In this document: in pieces, positions 10,348-19,204 of the stretch | How positions within the stretch are numbered: position 1 is the stretch's first letter | How the letters are laid out: each line of letters begins with the position of its first letter | Assembly: GCA_035606695.1 (NCBI GenBank) | Contig: DATNEW010000031.1 | Coordinates: forward strand, 124,001-188,000 | Length of the DNA stretch: 64,000 nucleotides | Reading direction: 5' to 3' | Origin: Gemmatimonadaceae bacterium | GTDB lineage: Bacteria; Gemmatimonadota; Gemmatimonadetes; Gemmatimonadales; Gemmatimonadaceae | Position numbers and translations under genes: made by a program | Notes under the pieces: model-generated | What the model was told of the DNA's origin: nothing | Seen by the model: only the letters and a program-made list of their open reading frames with translations | Databases searched by the model: none

Positions 10348-11703
10348 ATGATCGACGACGCCGTGGCGCACCTGCGCCGCATGATCCAGATCGACACCAC
10401 CAATCCGCCAGGCAACGAGCTGCCGCTGGCGAAGTACATCGAACGGACGCTCTCGGCGGCGGGAGTCGAGACGCAGCTGTTCGAGCCCGTGACGGGGCGC
10501 GCGCACCTCATCGGCCGCCTGCGCGGCGATGGAAGCGCGCCGCCGATTCTCATCACCGCGCACATGGACGTGGTGGGTGTCGAGCGCGAGTCGTGGAGCG
10601 TCGATCCGTTCGGCGGTGAGATTCGTCATGGCGCGCTCTATGGCCGCGGCGCGATCGACGACAAGGGCATGCTGGCGGCGAATCTCGCGGCGATGCTTGC
10701 CGCCAAGCGCGACGTCGACGCCGGGCGGCTCAGGCTTCGCCGCGACGTCATCTTCGCGGCGACGTCCGACGAGGAAACCGGCGGCGCGTATGGGTTGGGA
10801 TGGATGATCGCGAATCATCCCGACGCCATCCGCGCCGAGTATGCGTTGAACGAGGGCGGGCGAATTCGCATCGTCGATGGGAAGCCGCTGTACGCCGCGG
10901 TGCAGACGACCGAGAAGGCGGCGCACGTCGTGACGATCACGGCGCATGGGCCGAGCGGGCACGCGTCTGTGCCGCTCGCGGGGAACGCTGTCGCGCGGCT
11001 GGCGAGGGCCGTTGCCATCGTTACGGCGCATCAAGAGCCGGTGCGACTCATTCCCACCGTGCGCGAATTCTTCGCGCGGCTGAGCGCCATCTGGCCAGAG
11101 GCGAATGTCGCGGCGGCGATGCGCGACGTCGGCGCGGACGACAAGAGTGTCGCCGAGCGCGGATACGCCGAGCTCTGTCGGTTGCCGATGTACAACGCGG
11201 TGCTGCGCACGGGAATCTCGGCGACGGTGATGTCGGCGGGCATGCGCCACAATGTGATTCCGGCCGAGGCCACAGCGACGCTCAGCGTGCGGACGTTGCC
11301 GCGCGATTCGATCGACGACGTGGTCCATAGGCTGCAGGCTATGGTTGCCGACGATGCCGTGACGATCGCGGTGACGTCGCGTGGAACCGATGCGCCGGCG
11401 TCCGATCATCAATCGCCGATGTTCGCCGCGATTCGGGACGCCGTTACGTCGCTCGACCCGTCGATCGTGACGGTGCCGTACATGAGCACGGGAGCAACGG
11501 AGAGCGCGCAGCTGCGCGCCTGGGGCGTGCAGACGTTCGGCCTGCTGCCGTTTCCCCTCGATGCGGATGATGAATCACGCATGCATGGAAACGACGAGCG
11601 CGTGCCGTTGAACTCGTTGGAGTTCGGCACGCGGCTCGTGTTTGACGTGGTGCGGCGAATGGCTGTCATTCCGAGCGAAGCGAGGAATCTGACGTCCTGG
11701 TAG
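10348..11703 (+). CDS. M20-family metallopeptidase
   Basis: 451 residues. Metal and catalytic motifs of the M20 (ArgE/DapE/CPG2) family are clear: ITAHMDVVG, then GRGAIDDKG (bridging Asp), then ATSDEETGG (general-base Glu and metal Glu), and a terminal HGNDERVPL. The dimerisation domain follows YAAVQTTEKAAHVVTITAHGPSGHAS. The start is the Met before DDAVAHLRRMIQIDTTNPPGNE; upstream in-frame codons look noncoding. The last 12 residues (VIPSEARNLTSW) come from an interspersed repeat and are not part of the family. No signal peptide, so it is cytoplasmic. The substrate is a peptide or an acyl-amino acid. Confidence 0.9.
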   Translation: MIDDAVAHLRRMIQIDTTNPPGNELPLAKYIERTLSAAGVETQLFEPVTGRAHLIGRLRGDGSAPPILITAHMDVVGVERESWSVDPFGGEIRHGALYGRGAIDDKGMLAANLAAMLAAKRDVDAGRLRLRRDVIFAATSDEETGGAYGLGWMIANHPDAIRAEYALNEGGRIRIVDGKPLYAAVQTTEKAAHVVTITAHGPSGHASVPLAGNAVARLARAVAIVTAHQEPVRLIPTVREFFARLSAIWPEANVAAAMRDVGADDKSVAERGYAELCRLPMYNAVLRTGISATVMSAGMRHNVIPAEATATLSVRTLPRDSIDDVVHRLQAMVADDAVTIAVTSRGTDAPASDHQSPMFAAIRDAVTSLDPSIVTVPYMSTGATESAQLRAWGVQTFGLLPFPLDADDESRMHGNDERVPLNSLEFGTRLVFDVVRRMAVIPSEARNLTSW

Positions 11704-11758
11704 AGTCACTATTCTCTCTACCAACCTGCAAGATTCCTCGCCTGCGGCTCGGAATGAC
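11665..11758. repeat. GTCATTCCGAGCGAAGCGAG-type interspersed repeat (paired arms)
   Basis: Left arm 11665-11690 and right arm 11731-11758 are near reverse complements, ending in GTCATT and AATGAC. The stop codon of the M20 peptidase falls in the loop. It lies between convergent genes and could double as a terminator. Related copies occur near 22.3, 25.3, 32.9, 56.3 and 61.6 kb. Confidence 0.8.
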
Positions 11759-11762
11759 GATG

Positions 11763-13643
11763 CTACTTCGTCGCCGAAGCCAGCCGATGGATCTCGTTCG
11801 CCAGCGTCTTCACCCGCTCCGGATCGCGCGCGGCGTCGACATATCCGTCAACCTTGGCGCCGAGTGCCTGAAGCGACTTGGCACGTGCGGCGCCGCTCTG
11901 CTTTTCGGCCGCCGTGAGCGCCTGATCGATCGCCGACGTGCGGTCGCTCGACAAGCCGTTATTGCGCACGAGCTGATCGAGATACGAGCGAACGACTGGG
12001 AACGCCGCCGGCCATGTGACGTGCGGCTGGCTCTGCGGATTGTATTCGTGCGTCTTCGGGTCGAACCCGTCGATGCGCGCCAGCTTCGCCGCCTCGAGCT
12101 CGTTCTTCGACAACTCATCGCTCGGCAGCAGCTCGAGCACGTCGAAGCCGCGCGCGAGCTCGGAGGAATACACGTAGCCGTTGTAGTAGTACGCGCCCCA
12201 CGAGCCGCCGATCGTGCCGCGCTGGCGGCTGATCGACTTGTTCGCGGTGTCGCCCGGCGCCGGCGGCAGGTCGGCCGGACCGCGATCGAAGAAGCCGATC
12301 TCGAACGGATGATCGGGATCGCTGAAGTCGATGGCGTCGACGCCGCCCTGATACCAGCCCTGCACCATGATGTCGCGGCCCGGCACCGGCACGAGTCCGC
12401 CGTTGTGCGACACGCAGTTCTCCTGCGCCGACTGCGCCGACGGAATCTTGAAGTACGCGCGCTGCGTCATCTTGCCGCCGCTGATGGTGAGCGTCGTGTT
12501 GCCGCCCATCTCCATCATGCTCGTGGCCTGGCACATCGGCTGCGTGCCGCCGCCCCACTCGTCGGTGAACACGACCTTCGATGCGTCATTGCTGAACACC
12601 GCGGTGTGCCAGAGTGAGAAGTTCGTATCGGCGCGCGCGTCGAGGCGCACCGGGTGCATCGGATCGGAGATGTCGACGAGCAGGCCATAGCTGGCGCACG
12701 CGCCGGCGAGCAGGTGCATGGCGGGATACGCCGTCACGTCGTGACAGTTCTTCGGGCCCGTGGGCACGATCGGATCGCCCGCCTGCTGGGCGCCCTGCGC
12801 TCCTTGTGCGCCCGCCGCGCCACGATTGCCGCGACCACCACGGCTGCCACGCGACTGCAACGCTTCGCGACGGATCGCGCTCGTCGGCGCGGCATCGAGT
12901 CCCGTGAAGATGCGCGCGCCCGTCACCACCGCGGCCTGCTCGGGATGGTTGAGCGGCACGCGAATGACGTCCAGGCGGTACATCGAATTGTTCTCGTCCG
13001 CGGGATCGGTGCCGTTGTTGCAGCCGGCGAGCTCGCTGTCCGGACGCGCCGCCTGACTGCCCGAGACATAGAGGTAGACGATGTTCTTGTCCTTGGGGTC
13101 GGGGATGACCGTGTGCGTGTGCGAGCCTTTGCACGTCTGCACGTTCTTGACGAGCTTCGGCATGCGCGGATTAGAGATGTTATAAATGCGCACGCCGGCC
13201 ATGTGATCCTTCGGATCCTTGACGCCGCCCTTCGCGCAGTCGTTGCGATTGCCGTTGCCTTCCGCGGACACGAAGAGCAGATTGCCGACGATCGACGGGT
13301 CGCCCTGCGACGTGATGCACGGCACGACGGCGAGCATCTCGGGCTTCGCCGGATTCTTCACGTTCCACACCGTGAATCCCGCGAAGTTGCCCTGCACGAT
13401 CGTGTTGCCCTTGAACGCGAGATCCGAGTTGATGAAGGTGAGGCCGCTCGCCGTATCGAACTCGGCGGGTTTCTTCGTGAATGAGACGAGCCGCATGTTC
13501 TTGGCGGCGGTGCCGGCGTCGAGGAAGCCGGCCTTGAGGCCGTTCCGCGGGTCGTTGCCCTTGGGATACGTCTGCGAGAGGAGCGCCGGTGCCGCGGCGA
13601 GCAGGGCGGCGAACGCGAATGCGTACGTGTGACGAATACTCAT
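11763..13643 (-). CDS. Secreted LVIVD-repeat protein
   Basis: 626 residues with a signal peptide (YAFAFAALLAAAPALLSQ). Several beta-propeller-like repeats have the form '..VRIYNISNPRMPKLV' and 'GLLVDISDPMHPVRLDARAD', the LVIVD class of surface repeat. HTHTVIPDP, WHTAVFSND and DVTAYPAMH supply many His. A low-complexity insert (about residues 265-295, rich in Gly, Arg, Ala and Gln) interrupts the propeller. The C-terminal 100 residues are helical. Function is not known; such proteins are found in secretomes of soil bacteria. It is 22 bases downstream of the DUF305 gene and is likely in one operon with it. Confidence 0.82.
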   Translation of the reverse strand: MSIRHTYAFAFAALLAAAPALLSQTYPKGNDPRNGLKAGFLDAGTAAKNMRLVSFTKKPAEFDTASGLTFINSDLAFKGNTIVQGNFAGFTVWNVKNPAKPEMLAVVPCITSQGDPSIVGNLLFVSAEGNGNRNDCAKGGVKDPKDHMAGVRIYNISNPRMPKLVKNVQTCKGSHTHTVIPDPKDKNIVYLYVSGSQAARPDSELAGCNNGTDPADENNSMYRLDVIRVPLNHPEQAAVVTGARIFTGLDAAPTSAIRREALQSRGSRGGRGNRGAAGAQGAQGAQQAGDPIVPTGPKNCHDVTAYPAMHLLAGACASYGLLVDISDPMHPVRLDARADTNFSLWHTAVFSNDASKVVFTDEWGGGTQPMCQATSMMEMGGNTTLTISGGKMTQRAYFKIPSAQSAQENCVSHNGGLVPVPGRDIMVQGWYQGGVDAIDFSDPDHPFEIGFFDRGPADLPPAPGDTANKSISRQRGTIGGSWGAYYYNGYVYSSELARGFDVLELLPSDELSKNELEAAKLARIDGFDPKTHEYNPQSQPHVTWPAAFPVVRSYLDQLVRNNGLSSDRTSAIDQALTAAEKQSGAARAKSLQALGAKVDGYVDAARDPERVKTLANEIHRLASATK

Positions 13644-13665
13644 CTAATGAAGCTCCGTGGGGGGT

Positions 13666-14403
13666 TCACAGTCCGTTCAACATCTGTTGCATGACGCCGA
13701 TCTCCGCCGTCTGCACGACAACTACATCGTTGGCGAAAACAGAGACGTCCACATCCTGCGCGGCGAGCGGACTCGCGAACAAATCGCTCACCATCTGAAG
13801 CGCGCCTTTATGGTGGTGAATCATGCCGGTCAGAAAGAGCCGGTCGAACTCCGGCCCCTTCGCCGAGTCGAGCTGCGCGAGCTGTGCGCTCGTGAGCATG
13901 CCGGCCATCGACATCCTGTGCCACGACGAAGTATCCGGCGCGAATTGGCCGTTCGAGCGCAACCACTGCTGCATCAGCTTGATTTCGGCGACCTGCGACT
14001 GGTCGATCTTGTTCGCGAGCTTCAGCACGCGCGCATCGGCGCCGTGCGCCGCCGCCATGCGTGACATGTAGATCGCCTGTGCGTGGTGCGCGATCATGCC
14101 TTGCATGAAGCGCACGTCGGCTTCGGTGTAGAGCGCGCCCTTGGGAATCGTGATCCGAGGCATCGTCGCCGACATCGACATGTCCGTCATGTCGGGCATG
14201 CCAGCCATCGGGTGCGGTTGCTCGGCGGGCTTTTCGGGCGCGGGTCGAGCGGCTTGGGTCGCAGTGGGCGCCGGGGCGGGCGCAGTGGAGGCGAGGGGTG
14301 CGGGGGCGGGTGTCGCGACTGCCGGCTGTGGCGAGCGACAACCAAACGCCGCCGGGACGAGAAGGAGCGCGACAGTGATATCGCGAGCCTGATGCGGTTT
14401 CAC
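13666..14403 (-). CDS. DUF305-family exported protein (CopM-like)
   Basis: 245 residues from a GTG start. A hydrophobic leader ends in VPAAFGC, a weak lipobox. A long Ala/Pro linker follows, then a His/Met-rich stretch (HPMAGMPDMTDMSMSATM). The DUF305 core has the duplicated HH motif: FMQGMIAHHAQAIYMSRMA and FLTGMIHHHKGALQMVSDL. DUF305 proteins such as CopM bind copper or silver in the periplasm, and the Met/His segments fit that. The start is uncertain because no clear ribosome site is seen. It precedes the LVIVD-repeat gene. Confidence 0.85.
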   Translation of the reverse strand: MKPHQARDITVALLLVPAAFGCRSPQPAVATPAPAPLASTAPAPAPTATQAARPAPEKPAEQPHPMAGMPDMTDMSMSATMPRITIPKGALYTEADVRFMQGMIAHHAQAIYMSRMAAAHGADARVLKLANKIDQSQVAEIKLMQQWLRSNGQFAPDTSSWHRMSMAGMLTSAQLAQLDSAKGPEFDRLFLTGMIHHHKGALQMVSDLFASPLAAQDVDVSVFANDVVVVQTAEIGVMQQMLNGL

Positions 14404-14491
14404 GGGGAGTACCTGGGGTACGATGAAAGTGGCGGGGACTTCTATAGGGTACCGCCGCGCGCGCGGCTCCGCTAGCACCGTGCCGCGGTCC

Positions 14492-15433
14492 TTAGAGGTC
14501 CGCCACCACCACCGCGCTATTGCTCATCCCGCGCCGATGCGGACTCGGTTCGCCGCTCACCAATTCATGCAACTCGCGCCGGCGCAGATCGAGATGATAG
14601 TGCGTCCCCACGATGCCGACGCGCAGATGCGACAGCGTGAGCTGGCGCCCCTTCTCGAGATCCCCCGCATTGTCGAAGCGCACGGTATCTCGCCCGTCCA
14701 CGAACGTCACGCCGCCCGCCCCCACGACTTCGCCGACGCCGTCGTGCACGACGAGCGCCGTGTCTTCATCGATGCCGAGTCCAAACAACTGCGTGTTCGA
14801 CGCGACGACGAGAAACAGACGCTGTAGACGGCGTCGTTGCGAGAAGTGCGTGTCGATGATCGCATCGTGGCCGAGCAATCCGAAGCCCGGTCCGATGTAC
14901 TGCTCGACGAGGTTGCCTTCTTCGTCCATCTCGCCGCCGGCCATCGTGAGCTGGCTCAACGCCGCGGCGCCCGCGCTCGTCCCGCAGATCGTGCCGCCGC
15001 GCATGAACAGCTCGCGCATCGCCGCGCACGTCTTCGTTCCGCTCAATGACGTGACCAGCTTCACCTGGTCGCCGCCGCCGAGAAATACGCCTTGCGCCTC
15101 GTCGATCATGCGCGCGATGCGCGCGTCGACGTCTTCACGTGCCTCGAAAATCGGAATGTCCACGTTCCGCACGCCGATGTGATTGAACGCGCCCTTCCAA
15201 TACGCCGCGGCGTCGACCGCTTCGCCGCTCGCCGTCGTCAATCCGACGATGCGCGCCCCATTGGCCGCGCCGGTCGCGTCGATGAAGGATCGCATCGCGT
15301 GGCCGTGCGGTGTCGCGGCGCCGCCGATCAGAATCAGCGTGCCGTCGCTCCCTTGCTCGGATGCGGCCGGAACGTCGACCGGTTCGTCGACGCGGGGAAC
15401 GCCGTTCTCACGTTTCTCATGCCGCTCACGCAC
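14492..15433 (-). CDS. cphB: Cyanophycinase
   Basis: 313 residues, peptidase family S51. The start is a GTG overlapping the upstream stop by 8 bases (GTGCGTGA), so translation is coupled. After a 30-residue polar leader the fold begins at TLILIGGAATPHG. The nucleophile elbow is GTICGTSAGAAAL, and VFLGGGDQVKLV precedes it. A later DTHFSQRRRLQRL helix and LGIDEDTALVV are also typical. The enzyme cuts cyanophycin to beta-Asp-Arg dipeptides. No secretion signal is seen, so it acts on the cell's own reserve. It is the last gene of the synthetase operon, as in other cph loci. Confidence 0.92.
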   Translation of the reverse strand: MRERHEKRENGVPRVDEPVDVPAASEQGSDGTLILIGGAATPHGHAMRSFIDATGAANGARIVGLTTASGEAVDAAAYWKGAFNHIGVRNVDIPIFEAREDVDARIARMIDEAQGVFLGGGDQVKLVTSLSGTKTCAAMRELFMRGGTICGTSAGAAALSQLTMAGGEMDEEGNLVEQYIGPGFGLLGHDAIIDTHFSQRRRLQRLFLVVASNTQLFGLGIDEDTALVVHDGVGEVVGAGGVTFVDGRDTVRFDNAGDLEKGRQLTLSHLRVGIVGTHYHLDLRRRELHELVSGEPSPHRRGMSNSAVVVADL

Positions 15434-16499
15434 AGTCGACTCTCGTTACGTATTCGCCGAGGGCGGCGGCCACCTGCGCTTCGGCGGACACGTCATCGCG
15501 CAGCATTCCCGCGGACACGGGATCACCGCATCGCTCGACCCAGATCTCTCCGTTGCGCACGAGACCGACCGCCGATGCGACGCGCTGATCGCGCCACGTC
15601 ACGTCGTCGTCCACCGCGAAGATCGCCACTCGGCAATCGAGATCGCGCGCGTAATCCTGCAGCTCCCACTCCTTCGCCGGGCAGATGACCGTGCCGTTCC
15701 GCGGCACCGCGTCGGCGACGATGCCCACGAGGCGCCGCGCATTCTCCGGTTCCTGGTAACGCTCGGGCACGGCGTTCCCGGGGCGGGCATCGAGAATGAT
15801 CGCGATCTCGGAGCGCGAGTAGGGGAGTCCGGCTTGCAGCAGGTACGACGGCGCCGCGTCGATGACGAGCGGATCCTGAACACCGCGCGCCTCGAGCAGG
15901 CGCACCAACTCCGCCTGCGTTTCGGCGCGCGGACCGCCGCCAGTGATGCCGCATGTCACCCGCTGCCGCAGCTCCGGTGTGTTCGTGGTGCCGGCGAGTG
16001 ACTCGAGCTCTTCGATGATCGGATGAACTGTCTCCAGCGAACCGGCGAAGGCGCGCTGTACGATGTCGAGCGCGGCAGCGGCAGCGCGCATCCCGACTTG
16101 CTCGTGCCGATGCTCGAAGACGACGGTGTACTCGCCGCGCACGTCGCCGCCGCGCGTGCGGCCGTAGCCAACCTCGTGGCCGACGAGCGCCTGCAACTCC
16201 AGCGCGACGTGCTCGATGATATGCGGCGCATAGGTGCCGCGCTTGAGGCGAATGACGAACCCTCCTCGCGAGCCGATGCTGCAATGATGATCCTGTAAAC
16301 CCGGCAGCGCGGCGAGCAAGCGGTCGGTGAACCCGTCGACGGCCGCGGAATGGATCTCATCGTACGCGCCGACGGCCAGGTCCATGCGAATGACCGGCCG
16401 TTTCGACCAGAAGTTGATGCCGCGCGTCGAGTGCAGCGTCGTGATCTTGATCTCGGCGGTTGGATCCCGAACGGTCTCGGTGACCTCGCCGGACGTCAC
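15426..16499 (-). CDS. Short cyanophycin-synthetase-like paralogue without ATP-grasp or P-loop
   Basis: 357 residues. Residues about 16-165 align well with the N-terminal domain of the neighbouring synthetase (compare HIIEHVALELQALVGHEVGYGR here with HVLEHVSLELQSLAGSDVGFGR there). The whole ATP-grasp domain is absent. Residues about 185-300 resemble the central part of the Mur-ligase domain (SEIAIILDARPGN against CDVGVVLNVSADH), but the GTNGKTTT P-loop is replaced by a Gly-rich ITGGGPRAE. It should not be able to bind or use ATP as the synthetase does. It overlaps the synthetase by 4 bases and cyanophycinase by 8, so it is made with both. A structural or regulatory partner is the best guess. 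Confidence 0.8.
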   Translation of the reverse strand: MTSGEVTETVRDPTAEIKITTLHSTRGINFWSKRPVIRMDLAVGAYDEIHSAAVDGFTDRLLAALPGLQDHHCSIGSRGGFVIRLKRGTYAPHIIEHVALELQALVGHEVGYGRTRGGDVRGEYTVVFEHRHEQVGMRAAAAALDIVQRAFAGSLETVHPIIEELESLAGTTNTPELRQRVTCGITGGGPRAETQAELVRLLEARGVQDPLVIDAAPSYLLQAGLPYSRSEIAIILDARPGNAVPERYQEPENARRLVGIVADAVPRNGTVICPAKEWELQDYARDLDCRVAIFAVDDDVTWRDQRVASAVGLVRNGEIWVERCGDPVSAGMLRDDVSAEAQVAAALGEYVTRVDCA

Positions 16500-19162
16500 G
16501 TGGCGGTCACCGCGTGGGCGCGAATCGCCGCGAGCGTCTGCGGCACTTTCTCGGCGATCACGACCAGCAGATCATCCTCGGTGACTTGCACGATGCCGGC
16601 ATCGATCGCCTCGCGCCCGTTGCGAATGATCTCGATCTCCTCGTGTTCGAGCCCGCCCTTCACCAAACCTTCCTCGAGCAGCTCGGCGATCTCGCCGGGA
16701 ACGCGGCCGCGCAGATCTTCGTCTTCCTTGATGATGACGTGATCGAAGCTCGCGACGAGCTCGCCGGCGCGGATGATGTCTTCGTTGCGGCGGTCGCCCG
16801 GTACGGTGACGATACCAATCCGCCGCCGCGCCGGCAGCCGATGCACGAAGTCCATGAGTCCCTCGAGCGCGGCGGCATTGTGCGCGTAGTCCACCATTGC
16901 GCGGGCGCCGCCGTGGAGGCGAATGAGATTCAACCGCCCGGGCGTGAGCGACGCCGACGGGAAGAAGGACAGAAGGCCGGCGCGAATGTCATCGTAGCGC
17001 ATACCCTGCACGTAGGCGCTGCCGATCGCGGCGAGAATGTTCTGCCGCTGGAATCGCGCCGCGCCGCCAAGCATGAGCGGCACTTCGCGCTCGCTCGCGA
17101 TCGGAATGCGCAGCCGCCCCCGGCGAATGATGAACTGACCGTCCTCGATGTTCGCGGCGATGCCGTTCCGCGCGATATGGTCCTCGACCAGCTGGTTCTC
17201 GCCCGGCGCCGTAGTGCTGAACAGGACGATGTCGGCGCCCGTCTTGTCGCGCATGGCGAAGACCAGCGGGTCGTCGGCGTTGAGCACCGCGTGACCCTCG
17301 CGTTTTACTACCGCTGGTATTACAGATTTCACATCGGCCAACTGCTCGATCGTGTTGATGCCGCGCAGGCCGAGATGATCGGCGCTGACGTTGAGCACGA
17401 CGCCGACGTCGCATTCCTCGAACCCGAGTCCCGAGCGCAGAATGCCTCCGCGCGCGGTCTCCAGCACCGCGACGTCGATCGTCGGGTTCGAGAGGATGAT
17501 GTTCGCGGCGAACGGGCCCGTCATGTCGCCTTCCATCACCAGGCGATTCTGAATGTAGACCCCGTCCGTCGTCGTGAACCCAACGCGATGTCCGGTGTTG
17601 CGGAACAGATGCGCGAGCAACCGCACCGTCGTCGTCTTTCCGTTCGTGCCCGTGACCGCGAGAATCGGAATCGTGGCGTCCGAGCCCGGCGGGTACAGCA
17701 TGTCGAGAATGGGCGTGCCGACGTTGCGCGCCGTGCCCTCGGTCGGATGCGTGTGCATCCGAATGCCGGGCGCCGCATTGACCTCGAGAATCACCGCGTC
17801 GTTCTCGCGGAACGGCACGCCGATGTCTCTCGTCAGCACATCGATGCCGGCGATGTCGAGACCGACGATGCCCGCCGCCATCTCGCACGCGGTGACGTTG
17901 TCGGGATGCATCTCCTCCGTGCGATCGATCGACGTCCCGCCCGTCGAGAGATTCGCCGTCCCGCGCAGAAAAACTCTCTCGTCTTTCGGCGGGACGGTGT
18001 CGAGCGTCAGCCCTCGTTTCGCGAGATACGCCACCGTGCGATCGTCGCTCGGCAGCCGGGTGAGAATTTTTCGATGGCCGACGCCGCGGCGCGGATCGCG
18101 ATTCGCGATCTCGATCAACTCGATGATCGTGTGCACGCCATCGCCGACCACGTGCGCCGGCACCCGCTCCGCGCAGGCGACCACTTTGCCGTTCACCACC
18201 AGCACGCGGTGATCGTTCCCTTCGTGATAGTGCTCGACCAGCACGCGCCGCGACACGGAGCGCGCCATCTCCCACGCTTCGCCGATGGAATCCGGCGAGT
18301 CGAGCTTGCCCGAGATGCCGCGGCCGTGGCTCGCATCGATCGGTTTGAGGATCACCGGATAGCCGATGTCTTCGGCCAGCTCGATCGCGCCATCGAGCGT
18401 TCTCACCGTGCCGCCGCGCGGTACCGGCAAACCGATGTTGCTCAAGACGCGCTTCGTGTCTTCCTTGTCCTGCGCGATCTCGACGGCAATCGAGCTCGTG
18501 AACTCGGTTACCGTCGCCTGAATGCGCCGCAGATTCTTGCCGAGCCCGAGCTGAATCAGCGAGCGGGAGTTGAGGCGGCGCACCGGGATGTTGCGGCGTC
18601 GTGCTTCTTCGACCACCGCCGCCGTCGACGGACCGAGCTGGACGGTTTCGTAGAGATCCTGCAAGTCGTCGATCAAATCATCCATGCCGACCTGCGCGCC
18701 ATCGATGCACGCGCGAATCAATCGGACGGCTTGGTGCATCGCCTCGAGCCCGACCTCCTCTTCCTCGTACTCGACGATCACCCACCATACGCCGGCGTCG
18801 CCGGACTGAACGACGCGGCCGAAGCCGACGTCACTGCCCGCGAGCGACTGCAACTCGAGCGAAACATGCTCGAGCACGTGCGGCAAATGCGTGCCTTCAT
18901 TGAGCCGCTCGGCGAAGCCTCCGCTATCACCGCGCGAGCACGGATGCTCACGCAGTGATGGAAGATTCGCGAGCAGTCGCTCGCAGAAGCCTGGGATCTC
19001 ATTCGATGCGACGTCCTCGAGCTTGCCGAGTCGGACGTCGCAGGCGATGACCGGCGCCAGGCGCCAATAGTTCGGGCCGCGCAACGCGCGGATGCGGGTG
19101 ACGCGGAATTCGTATGAGTCGAGTGCGTCGGGCTCGGCGACCGTGGTATCGACGGTGGTCAT
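16496..19162 (-). CDS. cphA: Cyanophycin synthetase
   Basis: 888 residues, the usual length. Domains: N-terminal CphA domain (1-165), ATP-grasp (about 220-480, with TVTEFTSSIAVEIAQDKEDTKRVL, YPVILKPIDASHGRGI and ILEVNAAPGIRMHTHPTEG), then Mur-ligase-type domain (from 495) with P-loop TGTNGKTTT at 504-512, LETARGGILRSGLGF and MVDYAHNAAALEGLM. It joins Asp and Arg into the polymer cyanophycin, a nitrogen store, using ATP at both active sites. All key motifs are intact. It starts 42 bases after the giant-permease gene on the same strand and overlaps its short paralogue by ATGA. Confidence 0.95.
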   Translation of the reverse strand: MTTVDTTVAEPDALDSYEFRVTRIRALRGPNYWRLAPVIACDVRLGKLEDVASNEIPGFCERLLANLPSLREHPCSRGDSGGFAERLNEGTHLPHVLEHVSLELQSLAGSDVGFGRVVQSGDAGVWWVIVEYEEEEVGLEAMHQAVRLIRACIDGAQVGMDDLIDDLQDLYETVQLGPSTAAVVEEARRRNIPVRRLNSRSLIQLGLGKNLRRIQATVTEFTSSIAVEIAQDKEDTKRVLSNIGLPVPRGGTVRTLDGAIELAEDIGYPVILKPIDASHGRGISGKLDSPDSIGEAWEMARSVSRRVLVEHYHEGNDHRVLVVNGKVVACAERVPAHVVGDGVHTIIELIEIANRDPRRGVGHRKILTRLPSDDRTVAYLAKRGLTLDTVPPKDERVFLRGTANLSTGGTSIDRTEEMHPDNVTACEMAAGIVGLDIAGIDVLTRDIGVPFRENDAVILEVNAAPGIRMHTHPTEGTARNVGTPILDMLYPPGSDATIPILAVTGTNGKTTTVRLLAHLFRNTGHRVGFTTTDGVYIQNRLVMEGDMTGPFAANIILSNPTIDVAVLETARGGILRSGLGFEECDVGVVLNVSADHLGLRGINTIEQLADVKSVIPAVVKREGHAVLNADDPLVFAMRDKTGADIVLFSTTAPGENQLVEDHIARNGIAANIEDGQFIIRRGRLRIPIASEREVPLMLGGAARFQRQNILAAIGSAYVQGMRYDDIRAGLLSFFPSASLTPGRLNLIRLHGGARAMVDYAHNAAALEGLMDFVHRLPARRRIGIVTVPGDRRNEDIIRAGELVASFDHVIIKEDEDLRGRVPGEIAELLEEGLVKGGLEHEEIEIIRNGREAIDAGIVQVTEDDLLVVIAEKVPQTLAAIRAHAVTAT

Positions 19163-19204
19163 GGCGAGACCACCGAAAGTGCAAGAGATAGTCCGGGACG
19201 GAAG

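Noticed and set aside
16514-18958. 814-codon open frame antisense to cphA
   Set aside because: Arg/His/Asp-rich composition, exact mirror of a well-conserved gene; a GC-rich shadow frame.
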